Assembly (NCBI RefSeq): GCF_021271205.1
Contig: NZ_JAIWKS010000017.1
Span: 1 to 62,529, forward strand
From: Pseudomonas uvaldensis
GTDB taxonomy: Bacteria; Pseudomonadota; Gammaproteobacteria; Pseudomonadales; Pseudomonadaceae
Length of the DNA stretch: 62,529 bases
Reading direction: 5' to 3'
The position numbers and the translations under genes were made by a program. Positions 9,156 through 17,724 of the stretch are shown in pieces; the first letter of the stretch is position 1, and each line of letters begins with the position of its first letter. The notes below the pieces were generated by a model. It did not search any database. It saw nothing but the letters and a program-made list of their open reading frames with translations, and was not told the origin of the DNA.

Positions 9156-10691
9156 TCAGGACGTCGAGAAATCGCGAACCAGCCGCCACGCCTCATCCAC
9201 CGGCAACGGTTGTTTCATACGCTGGGCGAGGGCCGCCATGGCCCGCCCTTCGTCGCAGGCAACCGCGGCGGCAACCAGGCCATTTCTGCCCAGCAAGCCA
9301 ATAAAGGGCGGGTGCTCGGGTGAGCCTTTGAACTGCACCTCGTCCCACTGCTCGGCATGGCCGAGGTAGTCGTAGCGTTTGCCGAAGTGATAGGTCCAGA
9401 AAAAAGGCACGTCCAGGTAATGTTCGTCGGCGCCGAGCATGTTCGCCGCGGCGATGCGCGCCTGTTGCTGGGCCAGGCGCCAATGCTCGATGCGCAGGGG
9501 CTGGCCGTCGAGGGGAAAAGTCGCGATATCACCGACCGCCCACACCCCATCGGTCACGCGCATGCCCGCGTCGACGCGCAAGGACTGGTCCTTTTCCCCA
9601 GGCAGGTCGGTAAACGGCTCGGTGGCCGGGCGCACGCCGACGCCGACGATCACCAGGTCTGCCCCAAAGCGCTGGCCGTTATCCAGCACCACGGCTTCCA
9701 CCCGGCCGGTGCCTTCGATGCGCACCGCCTCGCCATCGGTGTGATAAACGACGCCATTGGCGCGATGCCGGGCCAGGATCGCCTGACCGACGCTCTCGCC
9801 CAACTGCTTGGCGAACGGCACGGGATGACGGGCCAACACGGTTACGCTCAGCTCCCGCTTGCGCAATGACGAGGCGACTTCCATGGCAATGAAGCTGTCG
9901 CCGATGATCACCGCCCGTTGTCCTGCCCGGGCGTGGTCGACGATCTGTCGGGTATGTTCCAGGTTTCGCAGTACGAACACCTGCGGCAAATCGATGCCTG
10001 GCAGATCCGGGATCCTGGGCGTGCCGCCGGTGGCGATCAGGGCAGCGTCGTAGTTCAGCGACTGGCCGTCGGCGAGGTGGATCTGACGAGCGGTGGTGTC
10101 GAGGCCCGTGACGTCGCCCTGGATCCGTTCGATACGTTGCTGGGTGAAATAAGCTTCATCACGCAGAGACGGCCTCTCATCGACCTTCATGTCGCCGGCC
10201 AGGACGTACTTGCTCAGCACGGTACGGTCGTATCCGGCCTCGGCTTCGCGATCGATCATCTGGATGCGACCGCCAAACCCTTTCTCTCGTAACGCCGCGG
10301 CGCAAGCCGTGCCGGCAGCCCCGGCGCCGATGATGACAAACGTGCGCGAGTCATCGGCCGGTGGGATCTTCTCGGCCGGCAGCGGTTGGTCGTCGACCCA
10401 GACATCGTCGCCCCGCATCTCGACGTGATAGCGCGCCAGGCTGTCCAAGGCCGGCGGCTCGCACAGGGCGCCGTCTTCAGCCCGGAATGCCGCTTTGTGC
10501 CAGGGACAGATCAACCTGCCATGACACACCGCGCCTTTGGCCAGCGGTGCTCCGGCGTGCGGGCATTTGCCCTGGAAGGCACGTACTTGGCCGCCTGCGC
10601 GCAGCAATAGGATAGCGGTGTCGTTGATGTTGACTTCGAGGCCGCGGTCCTCGCGCACATCAGCGAAACGGGCGACATGATGCACAGGCAT
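9156..10691 (-). CDS. Rieske [2Fe-2S]-FAD oxidoreductase (ferredoxin reductase-like)
   Basis: This 511-residue protein joins an N-terminal Rieske domain to a pyridine-nucleotide-disulfide-type reductase. The Rieske ligands are visible as CPH (in GKCPHAGAP) and CPWH (in LICPWHKAAF), 17 residues apart. From about residue 120 come the FAD motif (VIIGAGAAGTACAAAL), a second NAD(P)H motif (AVIIGDSFIAMEVASSL), the VGVGVRP motif and WAVGDIA near the FAD ribityl site. The layout matches AIFM3-like or ferredoxin reductase-like proteins that pass electrons from NAD(P)H to an unknown acceptor. ATG 10691 is chosen because GGAGAG lies 6 bases upstream; an in-frame start at 10718 lacks this. It converges on pgaD, with 33 bp between stops. 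The substrate is not deducible. Confidence 0.88.
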   Translation of the reverse strand: MPVHHVARFADVREDRGLEVNINDTAILLLRAGGQVRAFQGKCPHAGAPLAKGAVCHGRLICPWHKAAFRAEDGALCEPPALDSLARYHVEMRGDDVWVDDQPLPAEKIPPADDSRTFVIIGAGAAGTACAAALREKGFGGRIQMIDREAEAGYDRTVLSKYVLAGDMKVDERPSLRDEAYFTQQRIERIQGDVTGLDTTARQIHLADGQSLNYDAALIATGGTPRIPDLPGIDLPQVFVLRNLEHTRQIVDHARAGQRAVIIGDSFIAMEVASSLRKRELSVTVLARHPVPFAKQLGESVGQAILARHRANGVVYHTDGEAVRIEGTGRVEAVVLDNGQRFGADLVIVGVGVRPATEPFTDLPGEKDQSLRVDAGMRVTDGVWAVGDIATFPLDGQPLRIEHWRLAQQQARIAAANMLGADEHYLDVPFFWTYHFGKRYDYLGHAEQWDEVQFKGSPEHPPFIGLLGRNGLVAAAVACDEGRAMAALAQRMKQPLPVDEAWRLVRDFSTS

Positions 10692-10828
10692 GATGGCTCT
10701 CCGACAGGCGTTTCCCATTGGAACCGGGGGAGGGCATGAGGTTCAGCGTAATTGTCACTGCAACCCGGCGGGCGCTGCGGCTATAGTTCGCAAGCCGTCC
10801 ATGGCCTGAACCGCATAAGGTGCCCGGT

Positions 10829-11389
10829 ATGACTCGATTAACCTCCCTTGCTCCCTGGCTGGCCGCCGTTGCCCTCGTGTTGTGCGCACAGGGAACCGTC
10901 CAGGCGCAGGAGCGCTTCACCCTCAGCATTCCCGGTGTGTCGGACGACCGCCTCTTCACCGCAGCGGCCGCCAGCGATGCGAACAATTGCGGCGGCAAGA
11001 ACGTTTCCCCGGCCCTGAGCTGGAACGCCGGCCCGCCCGGCACCCTCAGCTACGCCATCGTCATGCATGATCCGGATGGTCAGAAGGGCCAGGGCGTCGA
11101 CCATTGGGTGCATTACGGCATCAAGGCCTCCACGCGGCAGATTTCGGCAGGCGTGGGTGCCAAGTCGGCGTTGGACGGAGTGAGCGGCACCAACAGCAAG
11201 AATACTCTTGGTTATATCGGTCCTTGTCCACCTGTCGGTGATAGCGCCCACCATTACCTGATCCAGATCTACGCCCTGGACTTGCCACCGGAAGCGCTGC
11301 CTGCCGGTCTGACCCGTGCCCAATTGATGGAAAAGATCAAAGGCCACGTACTGCGCAACAGCAGCGTGGTGCGTCGTTACCACCGCTGA
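10829..11389 (+). CDS. Secreted YbhB/YbcL-type PEBP-family protein
   Basis: The product (186 aa) begins with a signal peptide (LAPWLAAVALVLCAQGTVQAQ) and continues as a phosphatidylethanolamine-binding-protein fold of the bacterial YbhB/YbcL type. Family marks are NVSPALSWNAGP, the ligand-site stretch VMHDPDGQKGQGVDHWVHYGI and GYIGPCPPVGD, followed by HHYLIQIYALD. These proteins are known as Raf-kinase-inhibitor-like by homology, but their bacterial role is not settled. ATG 10829 is preferred because AAGG at 10817-10820 is correctly spaced; GTG 10820 overlaps that site. It is divergent from the Rieske-FAD gene, with 137 bp between them. Confidence 0.88.
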   Translation: MTRLTSLAPWLAAVALVLCAQGTVQAQERFTLSIPGVSDDRLFTAAAASDANNCGGKNVSPALSWNAGPPGTLSYAIVMHDPDGQKGQGVDHWVHYGIKASTRQISAGVGAKSALDGVSGTNSKNTLGYIGPCPPVGDSAHHYLIQIYALDLPPEALPAGLTRAQLMEKIKGHVLRNSSVVRRYHR

Positions 11390-11404
11390 CGGCCCGCTGG
11401 CCAC

Positions 11405-11449
11405 CCTGTGGCGAGGGGCATTCCCGTTGGGCCGCTCAGCGGCCCCAAC
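11405..11449. repeat. Second intergenic repeat family: GTGGCGAGGGGC core and hairpin
   Basis: The segment CTGTGGCGAGGGGCATTCCC is followed by the near-perfect hairpin GTTGGGCCGC-TCA-GCGGCCCCAAC at 11426-11449. The same GTGGCGAGGG head recurs at 40647 and a related form at 57672, so this is a dispersed element distinct from the GTGGGAGC REP family. It follows the PEBP gene and may end its transcript. Confidence 0.6.
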
Positions 11450-11517
11450 CACAACATTGGCATCGCGCGCCAAAAGCGAGCACTATCGAGCCCCTGTTCA
11501 CATGCCGGAGGACGGCG

Positions 11518-11691
11518 ATGACGCAGAAAACCGACGGCATTGCCCGGCTGAAGAACTGCCCCACCAAAGGCGACGAAATCCGCCGTGCCATCGCGCGCAG
11601 CCGCAAGGACTTTCTGCCTGAAGACGAGGCCGAAGACGCCGGACCGGGCCAACCGCCGGTTCCGCCCATGGACAACCGGAGCGACGACTGA
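11518..11691 (+). CDS. Small acidic protein of 57 residues, unknown function
   Basis: A short ORF starts with ATG behind a near-ideal ribosome site (GGAGGA at 11506-11511, 6-base spacer). The product begins MTQKTDGIARLKNCPTKGDE, has a basic middle (IRRAIARSRKDF) and an acidic, proline-rich end (LPEDEAEDAG, QPPVPPMD). It has no membrane segment and a single cysteine. Third positions are mostly G or C, like neighbouring genes. It lies between the PEBP gene and the MFS carrier on the same strand, 36 bp before the carrier's ATG, so the two may share a transcript. I do not recognise a family; support is the strong start signal and codon pattern. Confidence 0.65.
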   Translation: MTQKTDGIARLKNCPTKGDEIRRAIARSRKDFLPEDEAEDAGPGQPPVPPMDNRSDD

Positions 11692-11727
11692 ACGGTCGTC
11701 CTCTCTCAACCTTTGTGCTATCTGCCT

Positions 11728-13041
11728 ATGACTGACACAACGCATCTGCCAGGCGACCGATTCAGCCGGTCCGACTACAAGACCCTGGGCCTGGCTGCCC
11801 TGGGCGGCGCGCTGGAAATCTATGATTTCATCATTTTCGTTTTCTTCGCCCTGACCCTCAGCCAGTTGTTTTTTCCGCCGGAAATGCCCGATTGGCTGCG
11901 TTTGCTGCAAAGTTTCGGGATTTTCGCCACCGGCTATCTGGCGCGCCCATTAGGCGGCATCCTCATGGCGCACTTTGCCGATCGGTTGGGACGCAAGCGG
12001 GTATTCAGCCTAAGCATCCTGATGATGGCGCTGCCCTGCCTGCTCATCGGGGTGATGCCGACCTACGCGCAAATCGGCTATTTCGCCCCCCTGTTGCTGT
12101 TGGCGTTGCGCATCCTGCAGGGCGCGGCAGTGGGGGGAGAGGTGCCGAGTGCCTGGGTATTCGTGGCCGAACACGCACCGCCGCCGCATCGTGGCTACGC
12201 GTTGGGGTTCCTTCAGGCCGGGCTGACCTTTGGCTACTTGCTGGGCGCCCTGACCGCTACGGCGCTGGCACGGCTGTTCACCCCCACCGAAATCCTCGAT
12301 TACGCCTGGCGGCTGCCTTTCCTGCTGGGTGGCGTCTTTGGCGTGATCGGTGTCTGGCTGCGTCGCTGGCTGAGCGAAACGCCGATCTTCATGGCCCTGC
12401 AAGCCAACCGTGACGGCGCGGCGGAACTGCCCCTGCGCACGGTACTGCGTGACCATCGCCACGCCTTGTTGCCTGCCGCTATTCTCACCTGCGTGCTGAC
12501 CTCCGCCGTGGTGGTGTTCGTGGTCATCACCCCGACAGTCATGCAAAAGAGTTTTGGCATGACCCCTGGCCATACTTTCGCCTTGAGCAGTCTGGGTATT
12601 GTCTTTCTGAACATCGGCTGCGTTCTGGCCGGCCTCATCGTCGACCGCTTCGGTGCCTGGCGCACCGTCATGCTTTACAGCCTGCTGCTGCCGGTGGGTA
12701 TAGCGTTACTCTATGCCAGCCTGATCGGCGGCGGTGCCTGGCTGGGCCTGGCCTACGCCGTGGCTGGCCTGGGATGCGGTGTGGTGGGCGCGGTGCCTTC
12801 GGTGATGGTCAATCTGTTCCCGGCGAAAATCCGCGTGTCCGGCATTTCGCTCACCTACAACATCGCCTACGCCCTCTGGGCCAGCATGACGCCGCTGCTA
12901 CTGATAGCGCTGGTGCCCTGGAGCCCGTGGGTGTGTGTGGCCTACTGCGTGGTCATGGGCGCGGTGGGGGTGGGTGCGGCAGCGTATTTTCCGGGGCGGG
13001 CCACGAAGTCGGCGCCATCGCCTCTAGTGTGTGAGTCCTAG
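11728..13041 (+). CDS. MFS transporter, metabolite:H+ symporter type
   Basis: A 437-residue integral membrane protein with the usual twelve hydrophobic segments of the major facilitator superfamily. The loop 2-3 signature is visible as ADRLGRKRVFSL. The opening LAALGGALEIYDFIIFVFF and the segment ATGYLARPLGGILMAHFADR are typical of the metabolite:H+ symporter group (relatives of ProP, KgtP and citrate carriers), which take up organic acids or osmolytes. A conserved RILQGAAVGGEVPSAWVFVAEHAP stretch, segments 4-5, supports this. ATG 11728 is preferred over TTG 11713, although no clear ribosome site is seen for either. The substrate cannot be deduced. Confidence 0.88.
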   Translation: MTDTTHLPGDRFSRSDYKTLGLAALGGALEIYDFIIFVFFALTLSQLFFPPEMPDWLRLLQSFGIFATGYLARPLGGILMAHFADRLGRKRVFSLSILMMALPCLLIGVMPTYAQIGYFAPLLLLALRILQGAAVGGEVPSAWVFVAEHAPPPHRGYALGFLQAGLTFGYLLGALTATALARLFTPTEILDYAWRLPFLLGGVFGVIGVWLRRWLSETPIFMALQANRDGAAELPLRTVLRDHRHALLPAAILTCVLTSAVVVFVVITPTVMQKSFGMTPGHTFALSSLGIVFLNIGCVLAGLIVDRFGAWRTVMLYSLLLPVGIALLYASLIGGGAWLGLAYAVAGLGCGVVGAVPSVMVNLFPAKIRVSGISLTYNIAYALWASMTPLLLIALVPWSPWVCVAYCVVMGAVGVGAAAYFPGRATKSAPSPLVCES

Positions 13042-13082
13042 ATTTGCACGACGACGCCCTGCCGCGCGTCCGGTCAGTCTCA

Positions 13083-13961
13083 TCAGAGGCGTTCGCGCAG
13101 AAAGTCCACGAAGGCCCGGGTACGTGCCGAGCGTCGGCGGTCGCTGCTGAAGACCGCATTGATGGGCAGGGCGGTTGGCTGGTAATCCCCAAGCAGCTGC
13201 GAAACGGTTCCCTGACGCAGGTCGGCGGCAAACAACCACTGGGGTGAAAGGCAAATGCCCAGCCCCGACAGCACCATTTCCCGAATGGCCTCGCTACTGT
13301 TGCTGGTGACGTTGCCCTTGATCGTCACGCAGTGTTGCCTGCCTTCCTGGTCGAAACGCCAGGTGTCGTAGTGCTCCAGCAGCGTGAAGGCCAGGCAGTT
13401 ATGGCGGGTCAGATCCGCCGGTTCGAGCGGCGTGCCGTGTTGTTGCAAATAGGCGGGAGCGGCGTAGACCCGGCGCGGACTGTCGCCGAGGGAGACGGCC
13501 ACCAGCCCTTCGTGCTTCACCGTGCCGATGCGAATGGCCAGATCGATGTTTTCCTTCAGCACATCTTCGTTCTGGTCATTGAGCCGCAGGTCGATCCGCA
13601 CCTTGGGGTGGCGCGCCAGGAACTCGCCCAGCAGCGGCGCGATGCATAGCCGCCCGAAGCTGACTGGCGCCGCCACACGCAAGGGGCCGGCGATCTCTTC
13701 CTGTCCGCTGGCGAAACTGAGCCGGGCCGCGTCCAGGCTGGCGAGTATCTCCTTGCTTTGCGCGTAGAAGCGCTGGCCCTGGTCGGTCAGCGCAAGCTGG
13801 CGGGTGCTGCGGGCAAGCAACGCGCCACCCAGATGCTGCTCCAGCGCTCGGACCTGCTTGCTCACCGCCGGTTGGCCCAGGTTCAGTTCCCTGGCGACAG
13901 CCGAGAACGAGCCGCGCTCCACCACCCGTACGAATACCTGCATCGCGTCGAACAGATCCAT
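13083..13961 (-). CDS. LysR-family transcriptional regulator
   Basis: The 292-residue protein has an N-terminal winged helix-turn-helix (FVRVVERGSFSAVARELNLG and QPAVSKQVRALEQHLG, residues about 9-45) and a C-terminal periplasmic-binding-protein-like effector domain (AGPLRVAAPVSFGR onward). Length and layout are standard for LysR regulators. It is divergent from the dehydrogenase at 14069 across 107 bp, the usual arrangement of a LysR protein with its target. Its effector is unknown. Confidence 0.92.
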   Translation of the reverse strand: MDLFDAMQVFVRVVERGSFSAVARELNLGQPAVSKQVRALEQHLGGALLARSTRQLALTDQGQRFYAQSKEILASLDAARLSFASGQEEIAGPLRVAAPVSFGRLCIAPLLGEFLARHPKVRIDLRLNDQNEDVLKENIDLAIRIGTVKHEGLVAVSLGDSPRRVYAAPAYLQQHGTPLEPADLTRHNCLAFTLLEHYDTWRFDQEGRQHCVTIKGNVTSNSSEAIREMVLSGLGICLSPQWLFAADLRQGTVSQLLGDYQPTALPINAVFSSDRRRSARTRAFVDFLRERL

Positions 13962-14068
13962 CGGAATTTGGCCTCTTCATGGAATAAAACCTATCCGTAC
14001 TTGCTTACTTATCGGAATGCATCGTGGGTTGCAACATGTGCTCCACCCACTCATTGGAGGTCACTGAC
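13962..14068. promoter_or_regulatory. Divergent LysR / dehydrogenase control region
   Basis: This 107-bp interval separates two divergent genes. It holds an imperfect dyad, ATCCG near 14001 facing CGGAA near 14022, about where a LysR dimer would bind. GGAGG at 14056-14060 is the ribosome site of the dehydrogenase. Operator status is inferred from position and partial symmetry. Confidence 0.4.
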
Positions 14069-15061
14069 ATGAACGACACCATGCTCGCCGCCATCGCTGA
14101 AACCGCCCAGGCCCCTTTGGTCATCCGTCCTGTTGCCCGGCCCGTGCCTGGCAAGGGACAGGTCTTGATCAAGGTCCATGCCGTCGGCATCAATCCGCTG
14201 GATACCAAGATTGCGACGGGAGGCGGCGCCCATGCCCGCCAACCGCTTCCCGCAGTGCTGGGAATCGACCTGGCCGGCACGGTCGTCGAGCTGGGCGATG
14301 GCGTCACCGACTTCATCCTTGGCGATGAGGTATTCGGCATGGCTGCAGGAATCGGCGGAATCCAGGGCGCCCTGGCCCAATACGTTGCCGTCGATGCGTC
14401 GCTGATCGCACCCAAGCCCCGGTCGATGAGCATGCGTGAAGCGGCGGCCTTGCCGTTGGTCTTCATCACGGCCTGGGAAGGCCTGGTCGATCGCGCCAAC
14501 GTCCGGGCCGGTCAACAGGTGCTGGTCCATGGCGGCGCCGGTGGTGTCGGCCAGATGGCCGTGCAAATCGCCAAGGCCCGAGGCGCCAGGATCTATGCCA
14601 CTGGCTCGGCCGGTAGCCTGGATTTCATTCGCGAGCTGGGGGCCACCGCCATCGATTACCGGACCCAGGGCACCGACAGCTACGTGCGCCTGCACACCGA
14701 TGACGAGGGCTTCGACATTGTCTACGACACGGTTGGCGGCTCGACCCTGGATGCGTCGTTCAACGCCGTGAAGGCGTACACCGGCCACGTGCTCAGTTGC
14801 CTGGGGTGGGGCCAGCACAGCCTGGCACCGCTGTCGTTTCGAGGCGCGAGTTATTCTGGGGTGTTTACCTTGATGCCGCTGCTGACCGGCAAGGGGCGCG
14901 AGCACCACGGGCAGATCCTGCGGCAGGCGACGGCACTGGTCGAAGCCGGACAATTGCGAATCAAGGTGGACGAACATCGGTTTGGCCTGGACGACGTGAA
15001 CGGCGCGTTCAAGCAAGTGGCCGAGGGGCTTGGCGCAGGGAAGACGGTGGTTGACATGTGA
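14069..15061 (+). CDS. Quinone-oxidoreductase-like alcohol dehydrogenase (MDR superfamily)
   Basis: A 330-residue medium-chain dehydrogenase/reductase. The N-terminal GroES-like domain carries VHAVGINPLDTKIATGG and LGIDLAGTVVELGDGV. The cofactor domain carries the NADPH motif VLVHGGAGGVGQMAVQIAK near residues 150-170. The zinc-ligand pattern of true alcohol dehydrogenases is not evident, so a zeta-crystallin-like NADPH:quinone or enone reductase is more likely. The start at 14069 has an excellent GGAGG site; the longer ORF from 14024 has none. It is probably regulated by the adjacent divergent LysR gene. A terminator follows 15 bp after the stop. Confidence 0.88.
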   Translation: MNDTMLAAIAETAQAPLVIRPVARPVPGKGQVLIKVHAVGINPLDTKIATGGGAHARQPLPAVLGIDLAGTVVELGDGVTDFILGDEVFGMAAGIGGIQGALAQYVAVDASLIAPKPRSMSMREAAALPLVFITAWEGLVDRANVRAGQQVLVHGGAGGVGQMAVQIAKARGARIYATGSAGSLDFIRELGATAIDYRTQGTDSYVRLHTDDEGFDIVYDTVGGSTLDASFNAVKAYTGHVLSCLGWGQHSLAPLSFRGASYSGVFTLMPLLTGKGREHHGQILRQATALVEAGQLRIKVDEHRFGLDDVNGAFKQVAEGLGAGKTVVDM

Positions 15062-15076
15062 ACCATGGAAGCCAGC

Positions 15077-15105
15077 AAAGCCCAGTCTCCAGGACCTGGG
15101 CTTTT
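15077..15105 (+). terminator. Rho-independent terminator after the dehydrogenase gene
   Basis: The inverted repeat AAAGCCCAG / CTGGGCTTT with a ten-base loop is followed by TTCT. It lies directly downstream of the dehydrogenase stop. Confidence 0.8.
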
Positions 15106-15230
15106 CTGACTTGATGACGTTTCGCTGAAAGAAATGCGTACACAAATGAAAAAGGTGACGTGAGAAACGCTCGGCTCCCTTAAAATGCCGCCGGTTTTTT
15201 ACTCTTCATTTCCCAGGGACGAATTCAGAC

Positions 15231-15812
15231 ATGCGCGTTTTTGCACTGTTGCTTGCTGCTTGCCTCATGGCAGGCTGTGCCTCCAAGCCGGACTACTATA
15301 TTTCTCCCGCCCCCGTGACCATCCCCAAGACCGCCACCTATTGGATCGACACGTTCAATGTCGAAGTCGTGGGCAAGAACGAACGTTTTCTTCCTGACGA
15401 AAAGGTCCGCGATCAACTGCACTCCGACCTGATCGTCCGCCTGCTCGACGGCAATCGTTATGCCGACAGCAAGGAAACCGCCGATTACCTGCTGGATGTG
15501 AACGCCGTCTACACACGTCGTATCCAGGACACTCAGGGCGGCTTCATGAGCAAGATCGTTGCCGACGGCACGTACCTCGCCAGCGTCGATTTCAGCTATC
15601 AGGTCAAGGTCAAGAAGGCCGGCGCCGAAGTACTGCACTTTGCCCAGGCCCGGGAAGGGCTGATGCCTGCAGGCGCGATAGGCCAGATGCAGAACATGAA
15701 AAGCATGATGGGGGCGCTGACCAACAAAGGTAATGCCGACGTCGAGGGTTACTACACCGGTGTGCTGAGCCGCTTTATCGCCGATGACCTGCAGGCCATT
15801 CCGTCCCGCTAG
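15231..15812 (+). CDS. Putative outer-membrane lipoprotein (193 aa)
   Basis: The N-terminus is a type II signal with lipobox LMAGC; the lipidated Cys is residue 16 and is followed by ASKPD. Residue +2 is Ala, which favours sorting to the outer membrane. The mature domain is mixed alpha/beta, with KTATYWIDTFNVEVVGKN and a C-terminal helix ending VLSRFIADDLQ. I do not recognise a named family. It is a single-gene unit between the dehydrogenase terminator and the VWA lipoprotein gene. Confidence 0.8.
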   Translation: MRVFALLLAACLMAGCASKPDYYISPAPVTIPKTATYWIDTFNVEVVGKNERFLPDEKVRDQLHSDLIVRLLDGNRYADSKETADYLLDVNAVYTRRIQDTQGGFMSKIVADGTYLASVDFSYQVKVKKAGAEVLHFAQAREGLMPAGAIGQMQNMKSMMGALTNKGNADVEGYYTGVLSRFIADDLQAIPSR

Positions 15813-15953
15813 TCGGTTTGCGGCCTGGTCGCCTTCGGGGGGCCGGGCCTGCGATTGCAGTGCGCCGTAAAATAATGTCCGGCCCTTAACCCGAATCCCC
15901 GATACCCCTCGTCTGAGCTTGTGAACGGATCATTCATTCACGAGGTTCAGCCC

Positions 15954-17618
15954 ATGTCCCTTCCCTGTCCATTCCTGCGTCCCGCTGCCCAGGGCTTTGC
16001 AATGACCTTATTGGTGGCGCTGGCCGGTTGTGGGTTGTCTTCCCGAGAGGCCCCCAAGCCGGTCGAACCGGTAGCTCCCAGCCCGGTTCTACAAAGCGAG
16101 GCTGCCTATACTCGCCAACCGCTGACCAAGCGCATGGCTGCCCCGGCATCGGTGGTCGCGCCGAGTGTGGCGAACGATGCCATCGTCGGGGATTACCGTA
16201 CCGAACCGCGAGAGCAATACGAGAAGCTGCCGGATAACCCTGTCCATAGCGTCGCCGAAACCCCCGTGTCGACCTTCGGTGCGGATGTCGACACCGGCAG
16301 TTATGCCAATGTGCGACGTTTCCTCAATCAGGGCAGCCTGCCGCCTGAAGGCGCTGTGCGACTGGAGGAGATGGTCAACTACTTTCCCTACGATTACGCG
16401 CTGCCCACCGACGGCTCGCCGTTTGGCGTGACCACCGAGGTGGCATCCTCGCCCTGGAATCCTCACACCCGTCTGCTGCGCATCGGCATCAAGGCTTCCG
16501 ATCGTGCTGTGGCGGAGCTGGCGCCGGCCAATCTGGTATTCCTGGTGGATGTTTCAGGTTCCATGGACCGTCGCGAAGGCTTGCCGCTGGTCAAGAGCAC
16601 GCTCAAATTGCTGGTGGATCAACTGCGCGACCAGGACCGCGTCTCGCTGGTGGTGTATGCCGGCGAATCGCGGGTGGTGCTCAAGCCCACTTCGGGGCGC
16701 GACAAGGCCAGCATTCGTAACGCCATCGATCAACTGAACGCCGGCGGCTCCACTGCGGGGGCCTCGGGTATCGAGCTGGCGTATCAAATGGCGCGGGAAA
16801 GCTTCATCGACAAAGGCATCAATCGCATCCTGTTGGCGACCGATGGCGACTTCAACGTCGGCATCAGTGACTTCGACAGCCTCAAACAGATGGCGGTGGA
16901 CCAGCGCAAGAGCGGTGTATCCCTGACAACGTTGGGCTTCGGTGTGGATAACTACAACGAGCATCTGATGGAGCAACTGGCCGACGCCGGTGACGGCAAC
17001 TATGCCTACATCGATAATCTGCTCGAAGCGCGCAAGGTCCTGGTGGACCAGCTCAGTTCCACCCTGGCGGTGGTGGCGAGAGACGTGAAGTTGCAGGTGG
17101 AGTTCAACCCCGCCCAGGTCAGTGAGTATCGCCTGCTGGGTTATGAGAACCGGGCGCTGAAGCGTGAGGATTTCAACAATGACAAGGTCGATGCCGGGGA
17201 GATCGGCGCCGGGCATACGGTGACGGCATTGTATGAAATCGTGCCGAAGGGCGAGCAGGGCTGGCTGGAGCCGTTGCGTTACGGCAGCACGCCCCAACTC
17301 GAAGGCCCGTCAGGGGAACTGGCGATGTTGCGTGTGCGCTACAAACCTGCCGAGGGTGGCAGCAGCCGCTTGATCGAACATCCCATTGCCGCCACACAGA
17401 GCGAAGGCAAGGCCAGCGACGATCTGCGTTTCTCGGCCGCCGTGGCCGCTTTCGCCCAGCAGCTCAAGGGCGATGGACGCTACACTGGCGCCATGAGCTT
17501 GAAGGACACCGCTCAACTGGCCCGCTCTGCCCGGGGCGATGACCCGTTCGGGCTGCGTGCCGAGTTCGTGCAGATGGTCGAGCTGGCCCAGAGCCTCAAG
17601 CCTGCGGCCAGATACTGA
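15954..17618 (+). CDS. VWA-domain lipoprotein (YfbK-like)
   Basis: The 554-residue product has a lipoprotein signal (MTLLVALAGC; mature protein starts CGLSSREAPK). A low-complexity linker is followed by an N-terminal von Willebrand-associated domain (PVSTFGADVDTGSYANVRRF, VRLEEMVNYFPYDY). The VWA domain proper carries a MIDAS motif, DVSGSMDRREG, with the partner Thr/Asp region LLATDGDFNVG. A C-terminal region (DLRFSAAVAAFAQQLKGD) matches the DUF3520-type tail of YfbK-like proteins. ATG 15954 with GAGG upstream is preferred over 15921 because it puts the signal at the N-terminus. It precedes an ECF sigma/anti-sigma pair on the same strand, suggesting an envelope-stress role. Confidence 0.87.
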   Translation: MSLPCPFLRPAAQGFAMTLLVALAGCGLSSREAPKPVEPVAPSPVLQSEAAYTRQPLTKRMAAPASVVAPSVANDAIVGDYRTEPREQYEKLPDNPVHSVAETPVSTFGADVDTGSYANVRRFLNQGSLPPEGAVRLEEMVNYFPYDYALPTDGSPFGVTTEVASSPWNPHTRLLRIGIKASDRAVAELAPANLVFLVDVSGSMDRREGLPLVKSTLKLLVDQLRDQDRVSLVVYAGESRVVLKPTSGRDKASIRNAIDQLNAGGSTAGASGIELAYQMARESFIDKGINRILLATDGDFNVGISDFDSLKQMAVDQRKSGVSLTTLGFGVDNYNEHLMEQLADAGDGNYAYIDNLLEARKVLVDQLSSTLAVVARDVKLQVEFNPAQVSEYRLLGYENRALKREDFNNDKVDAGEIGAGHTVTALYEIVPKGEQGWLEPLRYGSTPQLEGPSGELAMLRVRYKPAEGGSSRLIEHPIAATQSEGKASDDLRFSAAVAAFAQQLKGDGRYTGAMSLKDTAQLARSARGDDPFGLRAEFVQMVELAQSLKPAARY

Positions 17619-17641
17619 TCCCAAGCACAACGAGGACCGAT

Positions 17642-17669
17642 TGTGGGAGCGAGCCTGCTCGCTCCCACA
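17642..17669. repeat. Perfect REP-head palindrome between the VWA and sigma genes
   Basis: A 12-bp stem (TGTGGGAGCGAG / CTCGCTCCCACA) closes over a CCTG loop, with no T tract. It is two REP heads joined with no spacer, unlike the spaced pairs elsewhere in the window. It may act as an mRNA-stabilising hairpin or weak terminator between the two genes. Confidence 0.8.
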
Positions 17670-17724
17670 GTTGGCCCTTGTTGTCTGCAAGACCGCGTTC
17701 ACACGAAAGGAGTTCGCCACCCAC

